Shown: in pieces, positions 1-7,738 of the stretch
Layout of the letters: each line of letters begins with the position of its first letter
Numbering within the stretch: the stretch's first letter is position 1
Notes under the pieces: generated by a model
What the model saw: the letters and a program-made list of their open reading frames with translations, nothing else
What the model was told of the DNA's origin: nothing
The model's database searches: none
DNA from: Halobacteriales archaeon SW_10_68_16
Lineage (GTDB): Archaea > Halobacteriota > Halobacteria > Halobacteriales > Haloarculaceae
Direction: 5' to 3'
Assembly (NCBI GenBank): GCA_003023485.1
Contig: PXSG01000042.1
Location: 6,292-25,248, forward strand
DNA length: 18,957 nucleotides
Position numbers and translations under genes: made by a program

Positions 1-87
1 GGGGCGTCGGCGGGTGGGGTGTTAGGTCTGGCGTCACGGCCTGGACGTACCGCGCAGTTTTTCCTCGAACCGGCCCAACGCCCGGCG

Positions 88-630
88 ATGAGCGAGGACG
101 GCACAGCAGGTGATGGCAGTGGAGAGGGGGAGGGCTACGGCGGCGTGCTGGGGACCTATCCGTACGCCTTCCGCCGGAGTTCCTCGCGGCTGTTCCGGAG
201 TTACGTCCTGCTGGGCGGACTCGCGACGGGGCTGATCGCGGTGCTGTTCACCTTTGCGGTCGTCGGTGTGATCGCCGAAACGGCCGGCGGCCCGGGCGGG
301 ACGTTCACCTTCGCCCGGTCGTTCGTGCTCCTGCTCGGATTTCTGGTGGTGTTCCCGCTGATGGCGCCGGTCATCCTGGTTGCTCGCCGGCACCGCCAGC
401 GCGGCTCCTCGGTCGCCTACGACCGCGCGCTCGCTGCGGCCGGCTATCTCTTCCTTGCGTCGCTGTACGTCGGGCTCGTCCCGACGACGCCGCCCGAACT
501 CCGGGAACAACCGCAGGGGCTGCTCGCGCCGGTCGTCGAGACGCTCTACGGATTGCCGCCGGTCGCTGGTGCCGTCCCGCCACTGGTCGCGCTCGCCGTG
601 GGATACCTGCTGCACCGGCGGTACCGCTGA
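88..630 (+). CDS. small haloarchaeal membrane protein, four predicted helices
   Basis: A 180-residue protein of unknown function. The ATG at 88 is preferred over an upstream in-frame ATG at 19 because the extra residues look non-coding and because the region from 88 begins with the acidic, Gly-rich leader usual for cytosolic tails in halophiles. Hydrophobic segments lie at about residues 38-62, 77-99, 113-132 and 160-176, and the short C-terminus is basic (HRRYR), which suggests it faces the cytoplasm. The motif YPYAFRRS followed by RLFRSYV before helix 1 resembles a haloarchaea-restricted domain of unknown function (possibly the DUF8056 group, from memory). The next gene starts 68 bases downstream on the same strand. 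No catalytic or binding motif is visible, so no role is proposed. Confidence 0.72.
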   Translation: MSEDGTAGDGSGEGEGYGGVLGTYPYAFRRSSSRLFRSYVLLGGLATGLIAVLFTFAVVGVIAETAGGPGGTFTFARSFVLLLGFLVVFPLMAPVILVARRHRQRGSSVAYDRALAAAGYLFLASLYVGLVPTTPPELREQPQGLLAPVVETLYGLPPVAGAVPPLVALAVGYLLHRRYR

Positions 631-698
631 CGCGCCCGAGCGGCGCGTTGCACGGCGGAACGCCAGCCTTTTCGTGGGGCGGTGGCTACCTCGTGGCG

Positions 699-1538
699 AT
701 GGAATGGCGGTGCGAGTGGTGTGGCAAACCCCACGAGGAGGACGACCCGCCGTGTGACAACTGCGGCCACGGCAGTTTCGAGCGGGCGGTCGTCCAGCAG
801 ACGGACCTCAGCGAGGGCGCCGAGCCGGAGTCGACGACCGTCTGGGTCTGCACCGAGTGTGGGCGCAACCACACCAAACACGCACCCCCCTGCAGCCGGT
901 GTGGGAACCACAAGCTCGTCAGGGAACAGCAGTACGTCGACGAAGACGAACTCTCGGCGCCGGGCTACCTGGACCTGCTGACCCCCCGCTACCTCGCGGG
1001 TGCGGCGGTCGTCCTCGCACTGGCTGGCGTGTTCGTCCTCGGGGTGACCGGCGTCGTCTACGTCCCTGGAATCTCGCCAGGGCTCCCGCCACTGGGCGAT
1101 ATCCCCGGTGACGCCGAGACCGCGGGCGACCGGTCGCTTTCGGCCGTCGAGACGGCCTACATCGAGGAACTGAACGACCGCCGGGAGGCCGCCGGGCTGT
1201 CGGCCGTGGAGCGGGATCCCGACGTCGACGAGGTGGCCGCCTTCGCCAACAAGCGCGTCGTGAAGGCCGAACACGGCGACGGCGAGTTTCCCGACCGGGG
1301 GCAGTTGACCGACGCGCTCTCGGGGCCCTGCGACCCGCGCGAGGTGACGCCCGCGATCGTGCGCTTGGACCGGGACGCGGGACTGGACGCCGCGGACTCG
1401 GACCGGGCGCTCGCCGCCGCGCTGGTCGACGCGCGTCTCGAGGAGGGCGACCTCGCGACGGCCGAGCGGTCGCTGATCGGCGTGGACGTCCACGCCGCTC
1501 CCGACGGGACGGCCTACCTCACGCAGTTCACCTGCTAG
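699..1538 (+). CDS. double zinc-ribbon, membrane-anchored protein with divergent CAP/SCP-like domain
   Basis: A 279-residue protein with three parts. Two treble-clef or zinc-ribbon units sit at the N-terminus (C5/C8 with C19/C22, and C51/C54 with C65/C68). One transmembrane helix follows at about 100-124. A C-terminal domain from about 148 begins with a helix of the type [17 protein letters not shown] and ends in [11 protein letters not shown], the typical start and end of CAP/SCP (cysteine-rich secretory protein) domains. The domain is short (about 130 residues) and only H192 is an obvious candidate for a CAP-site histidine, so it may be degenerate. The ATG at 699 was chosen over 648 because the double ribbon starts right after it and a T-rich box (CCTTTTC, about 667-673) lies at leaderless spacing. 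Its stop overlaps the stop of rpoL. The role is unknown; sensing or protein binding at the membrane is a guess. Confidence 0.75.
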   Translation: MEWRCEWCGKPHEEDDPPCDNCGHGSFERAVVQQTDLSEGAEPESTTVWVCTECGRNHTKHAPPCSRCGNHKLVREQQYVDEDELSAPGYLDLLTPRYLAGAAVVLALAGVFVLGVTGVVYVPGISPGLPPLGDIPGDAETAGDRSLSAVETAYIEELNDRREAAGLSAVERDPDVDEVAAFANKRVVKAEHGDGEFPDRGQLTDALSGPCDPREVTPAIVRLDRDAGLDAADSDRALAAALVDARLEEGDLATAERSLIGVDVHAAPDGTAYLTQFTC

Positions 1539-1819
1539 ACCGCGGCGCGGTAGGCCTCGCGGAAGCCTTCGGACTTCTCGACGATGCGCCCGGCGCCGTC
1601 CTCGAGGGCATCCAGCGCGTCGACGTCCGCCTCGGTCTTGATCGTGAGCACGGGGTCGGTCTGGCCGCCCGACTGTTCGGGGTTCATGTCGTAGGTCGCG
1701 GCGGTGACCCCTTCCGTCTCCAGCAGCGCCCCCTTCAGGACGTTCATGAAGGTGTGGTCCTCGCCCGCGATCTCGATAGAGAGTTCCGTGTCCTCCTTCT
1801 CGATGACCCGCAGTTCCAT
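1535..1819 (-). CDS. rpoL: DNA-directed RNA polymerase subunit L (Rpo11)
   Basis: A 94-residue homologue of archaeal RNA polymerase subunit L (Rpo11, counterpart of eukaryotic RPB11 and the second alpha-like protomer). It pairs with subunit D in the assembly platform of the polymerase. The family core is clear: an N-terminal beta strand [17 protein letters not shown], then [16 protein letters not shown], the helix that contacts subunit D, followed by the AATYDMNPE segment. The C-terminal helix is acidic and ends in REAYRAAV. Length is normal for the family. The start is the only sensible ATG, since upstream in-frame sequence is shadow of the divergent gene. It converges with the zinc-ribbon gene, and the two share a CTAG tetranucleotide as overlapping stops. 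The divergent 90-base spacer toward the gene at 1910 must hold both promoters. Confidence 0.95.
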   Translation of the reverse strand: MELRVIEKEDTELSIEIAGEDHTFMNVLKGALLETEGVTAATYDMNPEQSGGQTDPVLTIKTEADVDALDALEDGAGRIVEKSEGFREAYRAAV

Positions 1820-1877
1820 ACCCCCGGTATCGCCCTGGCGTACCTCAACCTTTCGAAGCGGGCCCGCTGCCCGCGAA

Positions 1878-1886
1878 GATACATAT
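1878..1886 (+). promoter_or_regulatory. TATA-like box of the gene at 1910
   Basis: GATACATAT centred about 27 bases before the ATG at 1910. This spacing places transcription start at or next to the start codon, the leaderless arrangement common in haloarchaea, and it supports 1910 over the in-frame ATG at 1754. Confidence 0.6.
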
Positions 1887-1909
1887 CCGCGCCAGCCCAC
1901 ACCGACGGT

Positions 1910-2152
1910 ATGGAGGAACTCGACGTCTCGGGTGGGTTCGACGTCCACGAGTACCGCCACGGGCTGAAACTCCTCCAGGAGGACCGCGAGACGACCTACC
2001 TCGCCAACCGCGAGAACTTGGCCTGTCCGGCCTGCGGACGGCGTTTCGACCGATTGCTGGTCTCGGAACAACGCACCCACACGTTCGGCAACCCCGAGGC
2101 CCCCTTCTGCGTGGTCCGGACCGACGACCAGCTTTTGGTTCTGACCCACTGA
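1910..2152 (+). CDS. small CxxC zinc-finger protein ('flagella cluster protein' family)
   Basis: An 80-residue acidic protein with a single CPAC pair (C39, C42) and another cysteine in PFCVVRTD, enough for one small metal site. The sequence [33 protein letters not shown] (cited here only by its flanks: HGLKLL... and [13 protein letters not shown]) matches, from memory, a conserved haloarchaeal family often annotated 'flagella cluster protein' because some members lie near archaellum genes. No archaellum gene is present here, so that name should not be read as a function. Start choice rests on the TATA-like element at about -27 and on the poor haloarchaeal character of the upstream extension. 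It converges with the molybdopterin oxidoreductase gene, 46 bases apart. Confidence 0.75.
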   Translation: MEELDVSGGFDVHEYRHGLKLLQEDRETTYLANRENLACPACGRRFDRLLVSEQRTHTFGNPEAPFCVVRTDDQLLVLTH

Positions 2153-2198
2153 CCACAGTCGAGCGTGCGACAGTGCGGTCGCGCCCGCCGAGGCACAG

Positions 2199-3851
2199 TC
2201 ACACTTCGAACGACGCCTGGTGCCAGCCGGTCGAGCCGCCGCCCTCGTGAGGCGCGGTTTCCTCGCTGGTCTGTCGCGTTCCCGTGGCGTCGGTCATGCG
2301 GGTCACCACGTCGACGGTCCCTCGCGCTCGTTCCACGTCGTGTCGCCAGCGACGCCACGCGTACTCGCCCGGTGGCTCCTCGATGTCGGCCCTGCCCCAC
2401 GTCTCGCCGCCGTCGAGGCTGACCTCGACCGTGTACGAGAACATGTTGATGACGGCCACCTCGCTCCACCCGCGCTGGTCCCAGTAGCCCTCGTGGTCGG
2501 CGTCGCTGACCTCGATGTCGGTGATCCACTTGGTGGATTTCATCCCGTACCTGCCCGGAATCAGGAGGCGTGCGGGCGCCCCGTGTTCGGTCGGCAGCGT
2601 CTTGCCGCCGAGGCCGTACGCCAGCAACACCTCCGGGTGCTCGCGCACGTACTCCCACGGGATGCCCTCTGTGTAGCCGTCCGCCGCCCTGGTGACGATG
2701 TCCATCGCGGCGTCGGTCGGCCCCGCGCGTTCGACGAGCGTCTTCAGGGGGATGCCGCGCCACCGGCCGGTGCTGACGAGTCCGTCCCCGACCTCGTTGG
2801 AGATACAGAGCAGCGTCGTCACCTGGTCGCGGCTCTCCTCGTGGCCGGTCAGGTCGTCGAAGTCCAGTTCGTAGGCGTCCTCGGCGGCAGGTCCGCCCAC
2901 TGACAGCGTCCAGTCGTCGGTGTCGATCTCGGGGTCGTCGACGTTCTTGTCGATGACGTAGTGGCCCGCCGCCGGCGTGACCGTCCGTGGCATCCCGGTG
3001 AAATCGAACCCGAACGGGCCGTCGGCGTCGACTTCGGTGATCCGGATCTGGCCCATCCGCTCCCGGCGGAGGACTTCCGGCGTCGCCGTCGGCGTGGCCG
3101 TCACCGTCGGGGTCGCCGTCCGCGTCGTCCCCTCCTGTCGCTTCGCCGTGGCGGTCACGTCGGTCGCTTCCGGTGCCGGCGTGTCGCTGCCGCCCGCCGA
3201 CGCGTCGGGTTCGGCCGGGAGCTCCTGGGGCTGGTCGGTCCCGCTCTCGTCGGGGACGAGGGTCCGGGTGGCACCGGCGACGCCGACCGCACCCACGAGC
3301 GCGACGCCCAGCCCCTGGAGAATCGGCCGCCGTCTGCTCGCGTCGGCGCCGCCGCCAGCCACCCCCGTACCGTCCCGCAGCGAGAGTGCGAGGAACGCGG
3401 CGACGGGGACGGTGGTCAGCACGGTCACGCCGGCCACGATTGCGGGTACGGTGACGCCGGCGAGGACGAAGGTCCCGGCAGTCGTGACGAGCAGGCCGCC
3501 ACCGAGCGCGACCGGCCTGCCCCGGACGGCGGCGGGGAGGCGGTGCCAGACTGCCCCGAGAGCGGCACCGAACGCCAGGATGCCGATTCCCATACCGGCG
3601 ACTAGCAGCGGCTGTGCGAGCTTGCCGAACGTCTCGATGACGAGCGTCGCGAGCCACCCCGGGCTGGCGTCGATGCTCGCCTGGGCCAGCCCGAACAGCG
3701 GGTGGCCGTCGGCCAGCGGCGCCGCCGCGGTAGCCCCGACCAGCCAGAAGGCCACACAGATGGCTCCCAGTCCCGCCCGCCTGACCCGATCCCGCTCCGG
3801 TCCGGTCTGTGGGTCCGTGCTGTCCGTTCCGTCCGACGTAGCAGCGTCCAT
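2199..3851 (-). CDS. membrane-anchored molybdopterin-dependent oxidoreductase (sulfite oxidase family)
   Basis: A 550-residue two-part protein. Residues about 27-196 hold roughly five transmembrane helices. A Thr/Pro/Ala-rich linker (about 205-262) follows, then a sulfite-oxidase-type molybdopterin domain from about 265 to 550. The molybdenum-ligating cysteine is C349 in [11 protein letters not shown], followed by [13 protein letters not shown], both typical of the SUOX/YedY-like fold. The C-terminal part, containing [15 protein letters not shown], is the Mo-Co dimerisation domain of sulfite oxidases. The catalytic part is most likely outside the membrane, since no other anchor exists and the linker looks like a surface spacer. 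No haem- or iron-sulfur-binding motif is fused, so the electron acceptor must be separate. The substrate cannot be told: sulfite or an organic S- or N-oxide are options. The start at 3851 is supported by a TATA-like box at 3874-3884. Confidence 0.88.
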   Translation of the reverse strand: MDAATSDGTDSTDPQTGPERDRVRRAGLGAICVAFWLVGATAAAPLADGHPLFGLAQASIDASPGWLATLVIETFGKLAQPLLVAGMGIGILAFGAALGAVWHRLPAAVRGRPVALGGGLLVTTAGTFVLAGVTVPAIVAGVTVLTTVPVAAFLALSLRDGTGVAGGGADASRRRPILQGLGVALVGAVGVAGATRTLVPDESGTDQPQELPAEPDASAGGSDTPAPEATDVTATAKRQEGTTRTATPTVTATPTATPEVLRRERMGQIRITEVDADGPFGFDFTGMPRTVTPAAGHYVIDKNVDDPEIDTDDWTLSVGGPAAEDAYELDFDDLTGHEESRDQVTTLLCISNEVGDGLVSTGRWRGIPLKTLVERAGPTDAAMDIVTRAADGYTEGIPWEYVREHPEVLLAYGLGGKTLPTEHGAPARLLIPGRYGMKSTKWITDIEVSDADHEGYWDQRGWSEVAVINMFSYTVEVSLDGGETWGRADIEEPPGEYAWRRWRHDVERARGTVDVVTRMTDATGTRQTSEETAPHEGGGSTGWHQASFEV

Positions 3852-3873
3852 ACCCGACCGCGTGCATACACCC

Positions 3874-3884
3874 TCTAAGTATTT
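3874..3884 (-). promoter_or_regulatory. TATA-like box of the molybdopterin oxidoreductase gene
   Basis: On the minus strand this reads AAATACTTAGA, centred about 28 bases before the ATG at 3851. It argues for a leaderless transcript and against the in-frame ATG 19 codons further upstream, which would lie upstream of the expected transcription start. Confidence 0.6.
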
Positions 3885-3965
3885 GGGCCAATTCCCCCCG
3901 AAAAGCATCTAGAATCTTTCCCGAGTTCACCTCCGAGCGGTCCGCTCGCGGGGCTCCGGCCGAGT

Positions 3966-4859
3966 TCAGGTCACGAACGAGAGGATCTCGTCGGCGACCA
4001 CGTCCGGGCGCTCCCGGTGGAGGAAGTGGCCGGCCCCGTCCACCGTGACACACCGACACCGGCCGGCGAAGGCCGCCTCGGCGTCGTCGAACAGTTCGTG
4101 CCCGATACAGCCGTCCTCCGTGCCGGCGAGGACCAGTGCCGGGACCTCGATGCCGCCGTCCCCGTTTGCGTCGTCCTCGTCTTCCTCGTGGAACCGCCGC
4201 GCGATGGCGTCGTCGGCGAGTTTCTCGGTGGCCTGCCGGCCGAACTGCCGGTAGTAGGAAAGCGCCGCCTCGACGGTCCCCTCCTCGCGGAAGGTGTCCT
4301 TGACGGCCGCGAGCCGGTCCTCGGGGTAGTCCCAGGTCGGGCTCCAGGTCGCCCAGAGGAACTCCACGAGCGCGAAATCGCGGGCCCGCAGGACGCGCTC
4401 GGGCAGCCACGGGAGCTGGAAGAAGGCAATGTACCAACTCCGGAGCCACTGGCGTGGATGGTCGGGAACCACTTCGACGAACCGCGGCGGAACGGCCAGG
4501 GTCACCAAGTGCGAGAACTGGTCCGGTGCGATGGCGGCCGCCGCGTACGCCCCGGCAGCGCCCCAGTCGTGGCCGACCAGCACCGCCTCGCCGTCCCCCC
4601 ACTCGTCGGCGAGTGCGATGGCGTCTTTGGCCATCGCGACGGTCGTGTAGTCGCCGTCCGGCGCGGGGTCGGTGGGGCCGTAGCCGCGCATGTAGGGTGC
4701 GACGGCGGTGAATCCCGCGTCGGCAAGTCGGGCGAGCAGCGGTTCCATCGTCCCGGCGTCGTCGGGGAAGCCGTGGAGACAGAGCGCGAGGCGGTCGCCC
4801 TCGCCCTGCCGGAGACACTCGAAGGTCAGGCCGTTGGCCGTCACGCGCTCGCGTTCCAT
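3966..4859 (-). CDS. alpha/beta hydrolase, epoxide hydrolase/dehalogenase-like (Asp nucleophile)
   Basis: A 297-residue alpha/beta-hydrolase. The oxyanion motif is LHGFPDD at 29-34, the nucleophile elbow is GHDWGA with D98, and the catalytic histidine is H278 in GAGHFLH. D249 in GTEDGC is the likely third triad member. An Asp nucleophile in GHDWG is the mark of epoxide hydrolases and haloalkane dehalogenases rather than esterases. A cap of about 100 residues (roughly 125-225) lies between the elbow and the last strands and includes tyrosines that could serve as the epoxide-activating pair, though I cannot assign them. The actual substrate is unknown. A TATA-like stretch (minus strand TAGTTTCTA, near 4885-4893) precedes the ATG at 4859. 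The gene lies 114 bases upstream of the molybdopterin gene on the same strand, but that gene has its own promoter. Confidence 0.87.
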   Translation of the reverse strand: MERERVTANGLTFECLRQGEGDRLALCLHGFPDDAGTMEPLLARLADAGFTAVAPYMRGYGPTDPAPDGDYTTVAMAKDAIALADEWGDGEAVLVGHDWGAAGAYAAAAIAPDQFSHLVTLAVPPRFVEVVPDHPRQWLRSWYIAFFQLPWLPERVLRARDFALVEFLWATWSPTWDYPEDRLAAVKDTFREEGTVEAALSYYRQFGRQATEKLADDAIARRFHEEDEDDANGDGGIEVPALVLAGTEDGCIGHELFDDAEAAFAGRCRCVTVDGAGHFLHRERPDVVADEILSFVT

Positions 4860-4972
4860 ACGTCCGCCAGGAGCGGCGGCCAGTAGAAACTATCCCTCCC
4901 AGCGTCCGGTGCATCCACCGCAGCGTGGCCGCGGGCACAAGGCTTTCACGCCCCGCCCGAGAGAGACGCGGT

Positions 4973-5626
4973 ATGGTCGCGCTCACGGCGGTCGCGCTCG
5001 TCCTCGGGGGAGCCGTCCTGCTGTTCTCGGGTGCCGCGCTGTCGGTGTACGGCGTCGCACTGTTGGGGGCAGTGGTCGGCGGGAGCGGCGGCTACCTCGT
5101 GGGGCCGACGCTGGGGGGGTTGCTCGGGTTCGAGGGCGTGGTGGCCCTCGCAGTGACCGTCGCGGTCGGGGCAATCGCCGGCGTCGTCGCCACGTACGCC
5201 CTGCTCTCTTTGGCCATCGCCGCGGTGAGTTTCGTCGTCGGCACGTTCCTGGGACTGGTCGCCATCGCGCCCGTCCTCGTCAACGGGCCGGGCTTTCTGG
5301 TCTACCCCGTCGCGCTGCTGATCGGCCTCGGGACCGCCTTCCTCGGGATGATCATGACGAAGTCGACGATGATCCTCGTTACGTCGGCGGCCGGCGCGAC
5401 GCTCGTCTCGCGGTCGGTCACGGTGGCCGACTTCACGGCCGCAGGGGCCGAACTGGCGCTCGACCCGCTGTTGTTCGACGTCACCGCGCCGCTGTTTCTC
5501 GGCCTCTTCGCGCTGGGCGTGCTCTCGCAGTTCGGCCTGTTCAAACTCGGGTACGTGACCAAACTCGTCGGCCTGTTGCCCGGCGCCAGCGTCTTCCGGG
5601 ACCGCGGCGAGGCCGAGGGGCGCTGA
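4973..5626 (+). CDS. glycine-rich polytopic membrane protein (TMEM198/DUF4203-like)
   Basis: A 217-residue, almost entirely hydrophobic protein with about seven predicted transmembrane helices (around 2-21, 24-46, 55-75, 78-102, 106-127, 131-147 and 171-190). Repeated small-residue stretches such as GAVVGGSGGYLVGP and GTAFLGMIMTK resemble the TMEM198/TM7SF3 (DUF4203) membrane family, which has Gly-rich helix pairs; the assignment is from pattern and is tentative. The charged C-terminal tail (RDRGEAEGR) is short. The ATG at 4973 gives a protein starting directly with helix 1, whereas the longer frame from 4925 adds an Arg-rich stretch unlike this proteome. It is divergent from the alpha/beta hydrolase and converges on the histidine kinase with 23 bases between stops. 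Function unknown. Confidence 0.78.
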   Translation: MVALTAVALVLGGAVLLFSGAALSVYGVALLGAVVGGSGGYLVGPTLGGLLGFEGVVALAVTVAVGAIAGVVATYALLSLAIAAVSFVVGTFLGLVAIAPVLVNGPGFLVYPVALLIGLGTAFLGMIMTKSTMILVTSAAGATLVSRSVTVADFTAAGAELALDPLLFDVTAPLFLGLFALGVLSQFGLFKLGYVTKLVGLLPGASVFRDRGEAEGR

Positions 5627-5649
5627 GACGGACGGACGGCGCGTATCGA

Positions 5650-7581
5650 TCACTCCATGGTGTCGATACCGGTAATCTCGAATCGTGCCCCGCCCTGCTC
5701 GCTCTCGGTCACGGTAATCTCCCAGCCGTGCGCTTCGACGACCTGTTCGACGATCCGCAGGCCGAAGCCAGTCCCGTTCTCGCTACTCGAGTATCCAGCC
5801 TCGAAAATCTTTTCGCGGTTACTTTCGGGGATGCCGCGACCGGTATCCGCCACGTAGAACCCCCCGTCGGTCACACCGACGCGGACGGTGACCTCACTGC
5901 CGCCGTGCTCGACCGCGTTCCGGAAGAGGTTCGCAAACAGTTGCCGGAGGCGACCCCGGTCAGCCTGAATGCGCCGCGAGACGTCGGTTTCGAGCGTTGC
6001 CTTCTCTGTCGCGACCGTCTGCCAACTGGTCCCGGCGACGTCTGCCACGACCACGGATTCTGCCTCGGCTACCTTTTCGCCCTCCTGTGCCAGTGTCAGC
6101 AGGTCGTCGATGAGTTTCTCCATTCGGTCGAGTGCTGTCGCAGCAGCGTCGAGGTGGTCCGTGGCATCGGTTTCCGTGCGGGCCAGTTCCAGGTGCCCGC
6201 CGGCCACGTGCAGCGGGCTCCGCAGGTCGTGGGAGACGACGGAGGCAAACTCTTCGAGGCGTTCGTTCTTCCGCTCGAGTTCGTCCCGCTGTCGGCGCAG
6301 TGCCCGTTCCCGGTCGAGTCGGTCGCAGGCGGTCTCGAGTGCGGTCGCGAGCAGATCCAGCAGGATCTCCTCGGTTTCGGTGAACGCCTCGAGAATCGTC
6401 GCAGCGAGCAACACGACGCCGTGGTCCCCGATGGGATACACCATCAGGCTCCCGAACGGCGACTTGCGCGCGAGCACCGCCGACTCGGCCGTGTCGTTGA
6501 TGAACACCGCTTCACCGGACTCGAAGACGTCCCAGACCAGCTCCGAATGCGTGCCCGGCGGCGCGTCCCGCATGAAGACCGGGATCCCGCCGTACATCCT
6601 CTCCATGCGCGACCGGTTCAGGATGCCGACAGACTCGAGGACCCCGTCCTGCGTCTCCGACTGGACGAAGACTGCCCCCAGGTCGAATCCCAGAATCTCG
6701 TCGACGGCACGGAGCGCGACCGAGGCCGTCTCGGAGGGGGTCTCGGCGTACATCAACTCCTGCGTGTAGTCCCGGAGTCGGATGAGTTTCTCCTCCCGTC
6801 GCTGCAACTGTTCGCGCTGCTCTCTCAGTTCCCGCTCGTGTTCCTTGCGTTCGGTCACGTCGCGGACGAGACACACGTATTCCTGGCCCTCGGTCTGGGA
6901 GACGACGTGGTCGGCGACGAATGAGGACCCGTCGGCCCGCCGGAACGTCTGCTCACCGCGGTAGTACTCCTGGTCGCCGAGGGCCGCCCCGATCTCCCCG
7001 ACCTCTTCCTCGATGGTCTCCTCGTCGTACAGGAGTCTCCAGGACTCGCCGACCATCTCCTCGGGGTCGTAGCCGAACAGGTCTGCGTAGGCTTCGTTGA
7101 CAGTGATGAACCGGAAGTCGCTGTCGAGGAAGGCGATCCCCTCGCGGGCGGTTTCGATGGCGTGGAGTCGGCGCTGTCGCTCGGCCTCCATCCGTGCCTT
7201 CTCGACGGCGTTGTGGACCCGCGTGGCCAGCAGTTCGTACTGCTGGGTGCCGCCGGCCTTGTTGAGGTAGTCGGTCACGCCGGCCGAGATCGCGTCGCTC
7301 GCGACTTCCTCGCTGCCCTTGCCGGTGAAGAGAATGAACGGAAGGTCGGGATACCGGGAGCGAACGGCACGCAGCAGTTCGATGCCGTTCATCCCGGGCA
7401 TCTCGTAGTCGGAGACGACACAGTCGGGAGGGTGATCCTCGACCCGGGCAAGCCCCTCGTTGGGGTCGGTGACCGTTTCGACGGCGAACCGACCACTCTC
7501 GCGTTCGAGGAATATCGCCGTCAGATCCGCAAAGTCCGGGTCGTCTTCGACGTGGAGGACCCGGATCGATCGATCCTCCAT
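5650..7581 (-). CDS. REC-PAS-GAF hybrid sensor histidine kinase
   Basis: A 643-residue soluble signalling protein. An N-terminal receiver domain (about 5-125) has acidic pocket D13/D14, phospho-acceptor D58 in SDYEMPG, T86 and K108. A PAS domain follows (about 135-245, ending in VRDVTERKEHE), then a coiled-coil linker, a GAF domain (about 270-425), and a HisKA dimerisation domain with H451 in VVSHDLRSPL. The HATPase_c domain has the N box NLFRNAVEH, the G1 box DTGRGIP (579-585) and the G2 box GTGFGL (603-608). All catalytic residues are present. No transmembrane helix is seen, so it should sense an intracellular signal or a diffusible ligand. Having the receiver at the N-terminus suggests it may be controlled by another kinase. 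No cognate regulator gene is adjacent, so it is an orphan kinase. Confidence 0.93.
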   Translation of the reverse strand: MEDRSIRVLHVEDDPDFADLTAIFLERESGRFAVETVTDPNEGLARVEDHPPDCVVSDYEMPGMNGIELLRAVRSRYPDLPFILFTGKGSEEVASDAISAGVTDYLNKAGGTQQYELLATRVHNAVEKARMEAERQRRLHAIETAREGIAFLDSDFRFITVNEAYADLFGYDPEEMVGESWRLLYDEETIEEEVGEIGAALGDQEYYRGEQTFRRADGSSFVADHVVSQTEGQEYVCLVRDVTERKEHERELREQREQLQRREEKLIRLRDYTQELMYAETPSETASVALRAVDEILGFDLGAVFVQSETQDGVLESVGILNRSRMERMYGGIPVFMRDAPPGTHSELVWDVFESGEAVFINDTAESAVLARKSPFGSLMVYPIGDHGVVLLAATILEAFTETEEILLDLLATALETACDRLDRERALRRQRDELERKNERLEEFASVVSHDLRSPLHVAGGHLELARTETDATDHLDAAATALDRMEKLIDDLLTLAQEGEKVAEAESVVVADVAGTSWQTVATEKATLETDVSRRIQADRGRLRQLFANLFRNAVEHGGSEVTVRVGVTDGGFYVADTGRGIPESNREKIFEAGYSSSENGTGFGLRIVEQVVEAHGWEITVTESEQGGARFEITGIDTME

Positions 7582-7642
7582 AACTATTCATGCTGACGTT
7601 TCCGGCAAGAAAGTTTCCCCAGCGGCACCGGCGACGACGGTC

Positions 7643-7657
7643 TTCCACCTGTTGGAA
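7643..7657. repeat. perfect inverted repeat TTCCA-N5-TGGAA upstream of the histidine kinase gene
   Basis: Two 5-base half sites at 7643-7647 and 7653-7657 are exact reverse complements separated by five bases. The site lies about 62-76 bases upstream of the kinase ATG and is followed by further TTTCC elements at 7664-7668 and 7613-7617. It could be a binding site for a dimeric regulator, or chance. The 157-base spacer 7582-7738 holds no gene; it contains this repeat, an AT-rich TATA-like stretch near 7683-7696, and the 3' end region of the hydrolase transcript. Confidence 0.3.
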
Positions 7658-7738
7658 TGATAGTTTCCACACCGTCTGACAACCATATTATACATAACTT
7701 CGACAGTCGTTTCACCGGGTTCGGCAAGAGAGCGGAGG

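Noticed and set aside
3060..3160. Apparent short repeats rich in GTCGCCGTC
   Set aside because: They encode the Thr/Pro/Ala linker of the molybdopterin protein and are explained by low-complexity coding sequence.
1996..4986. 996-codon open frame on the minus strand
   Set aside because: It is an Arg/Gly/Pro-rich shadow of the molybdopterin oxidoreductase and alpha/beta hydrolase genes; both true genes have clear family motifs in another frame.
4708..6924. 738-codon open frame on the plus strand
   Set aside because: It is antisense to the histidine kinase and out of frame with the membrane protein at 4973; composition is Arg-rich with no domain.
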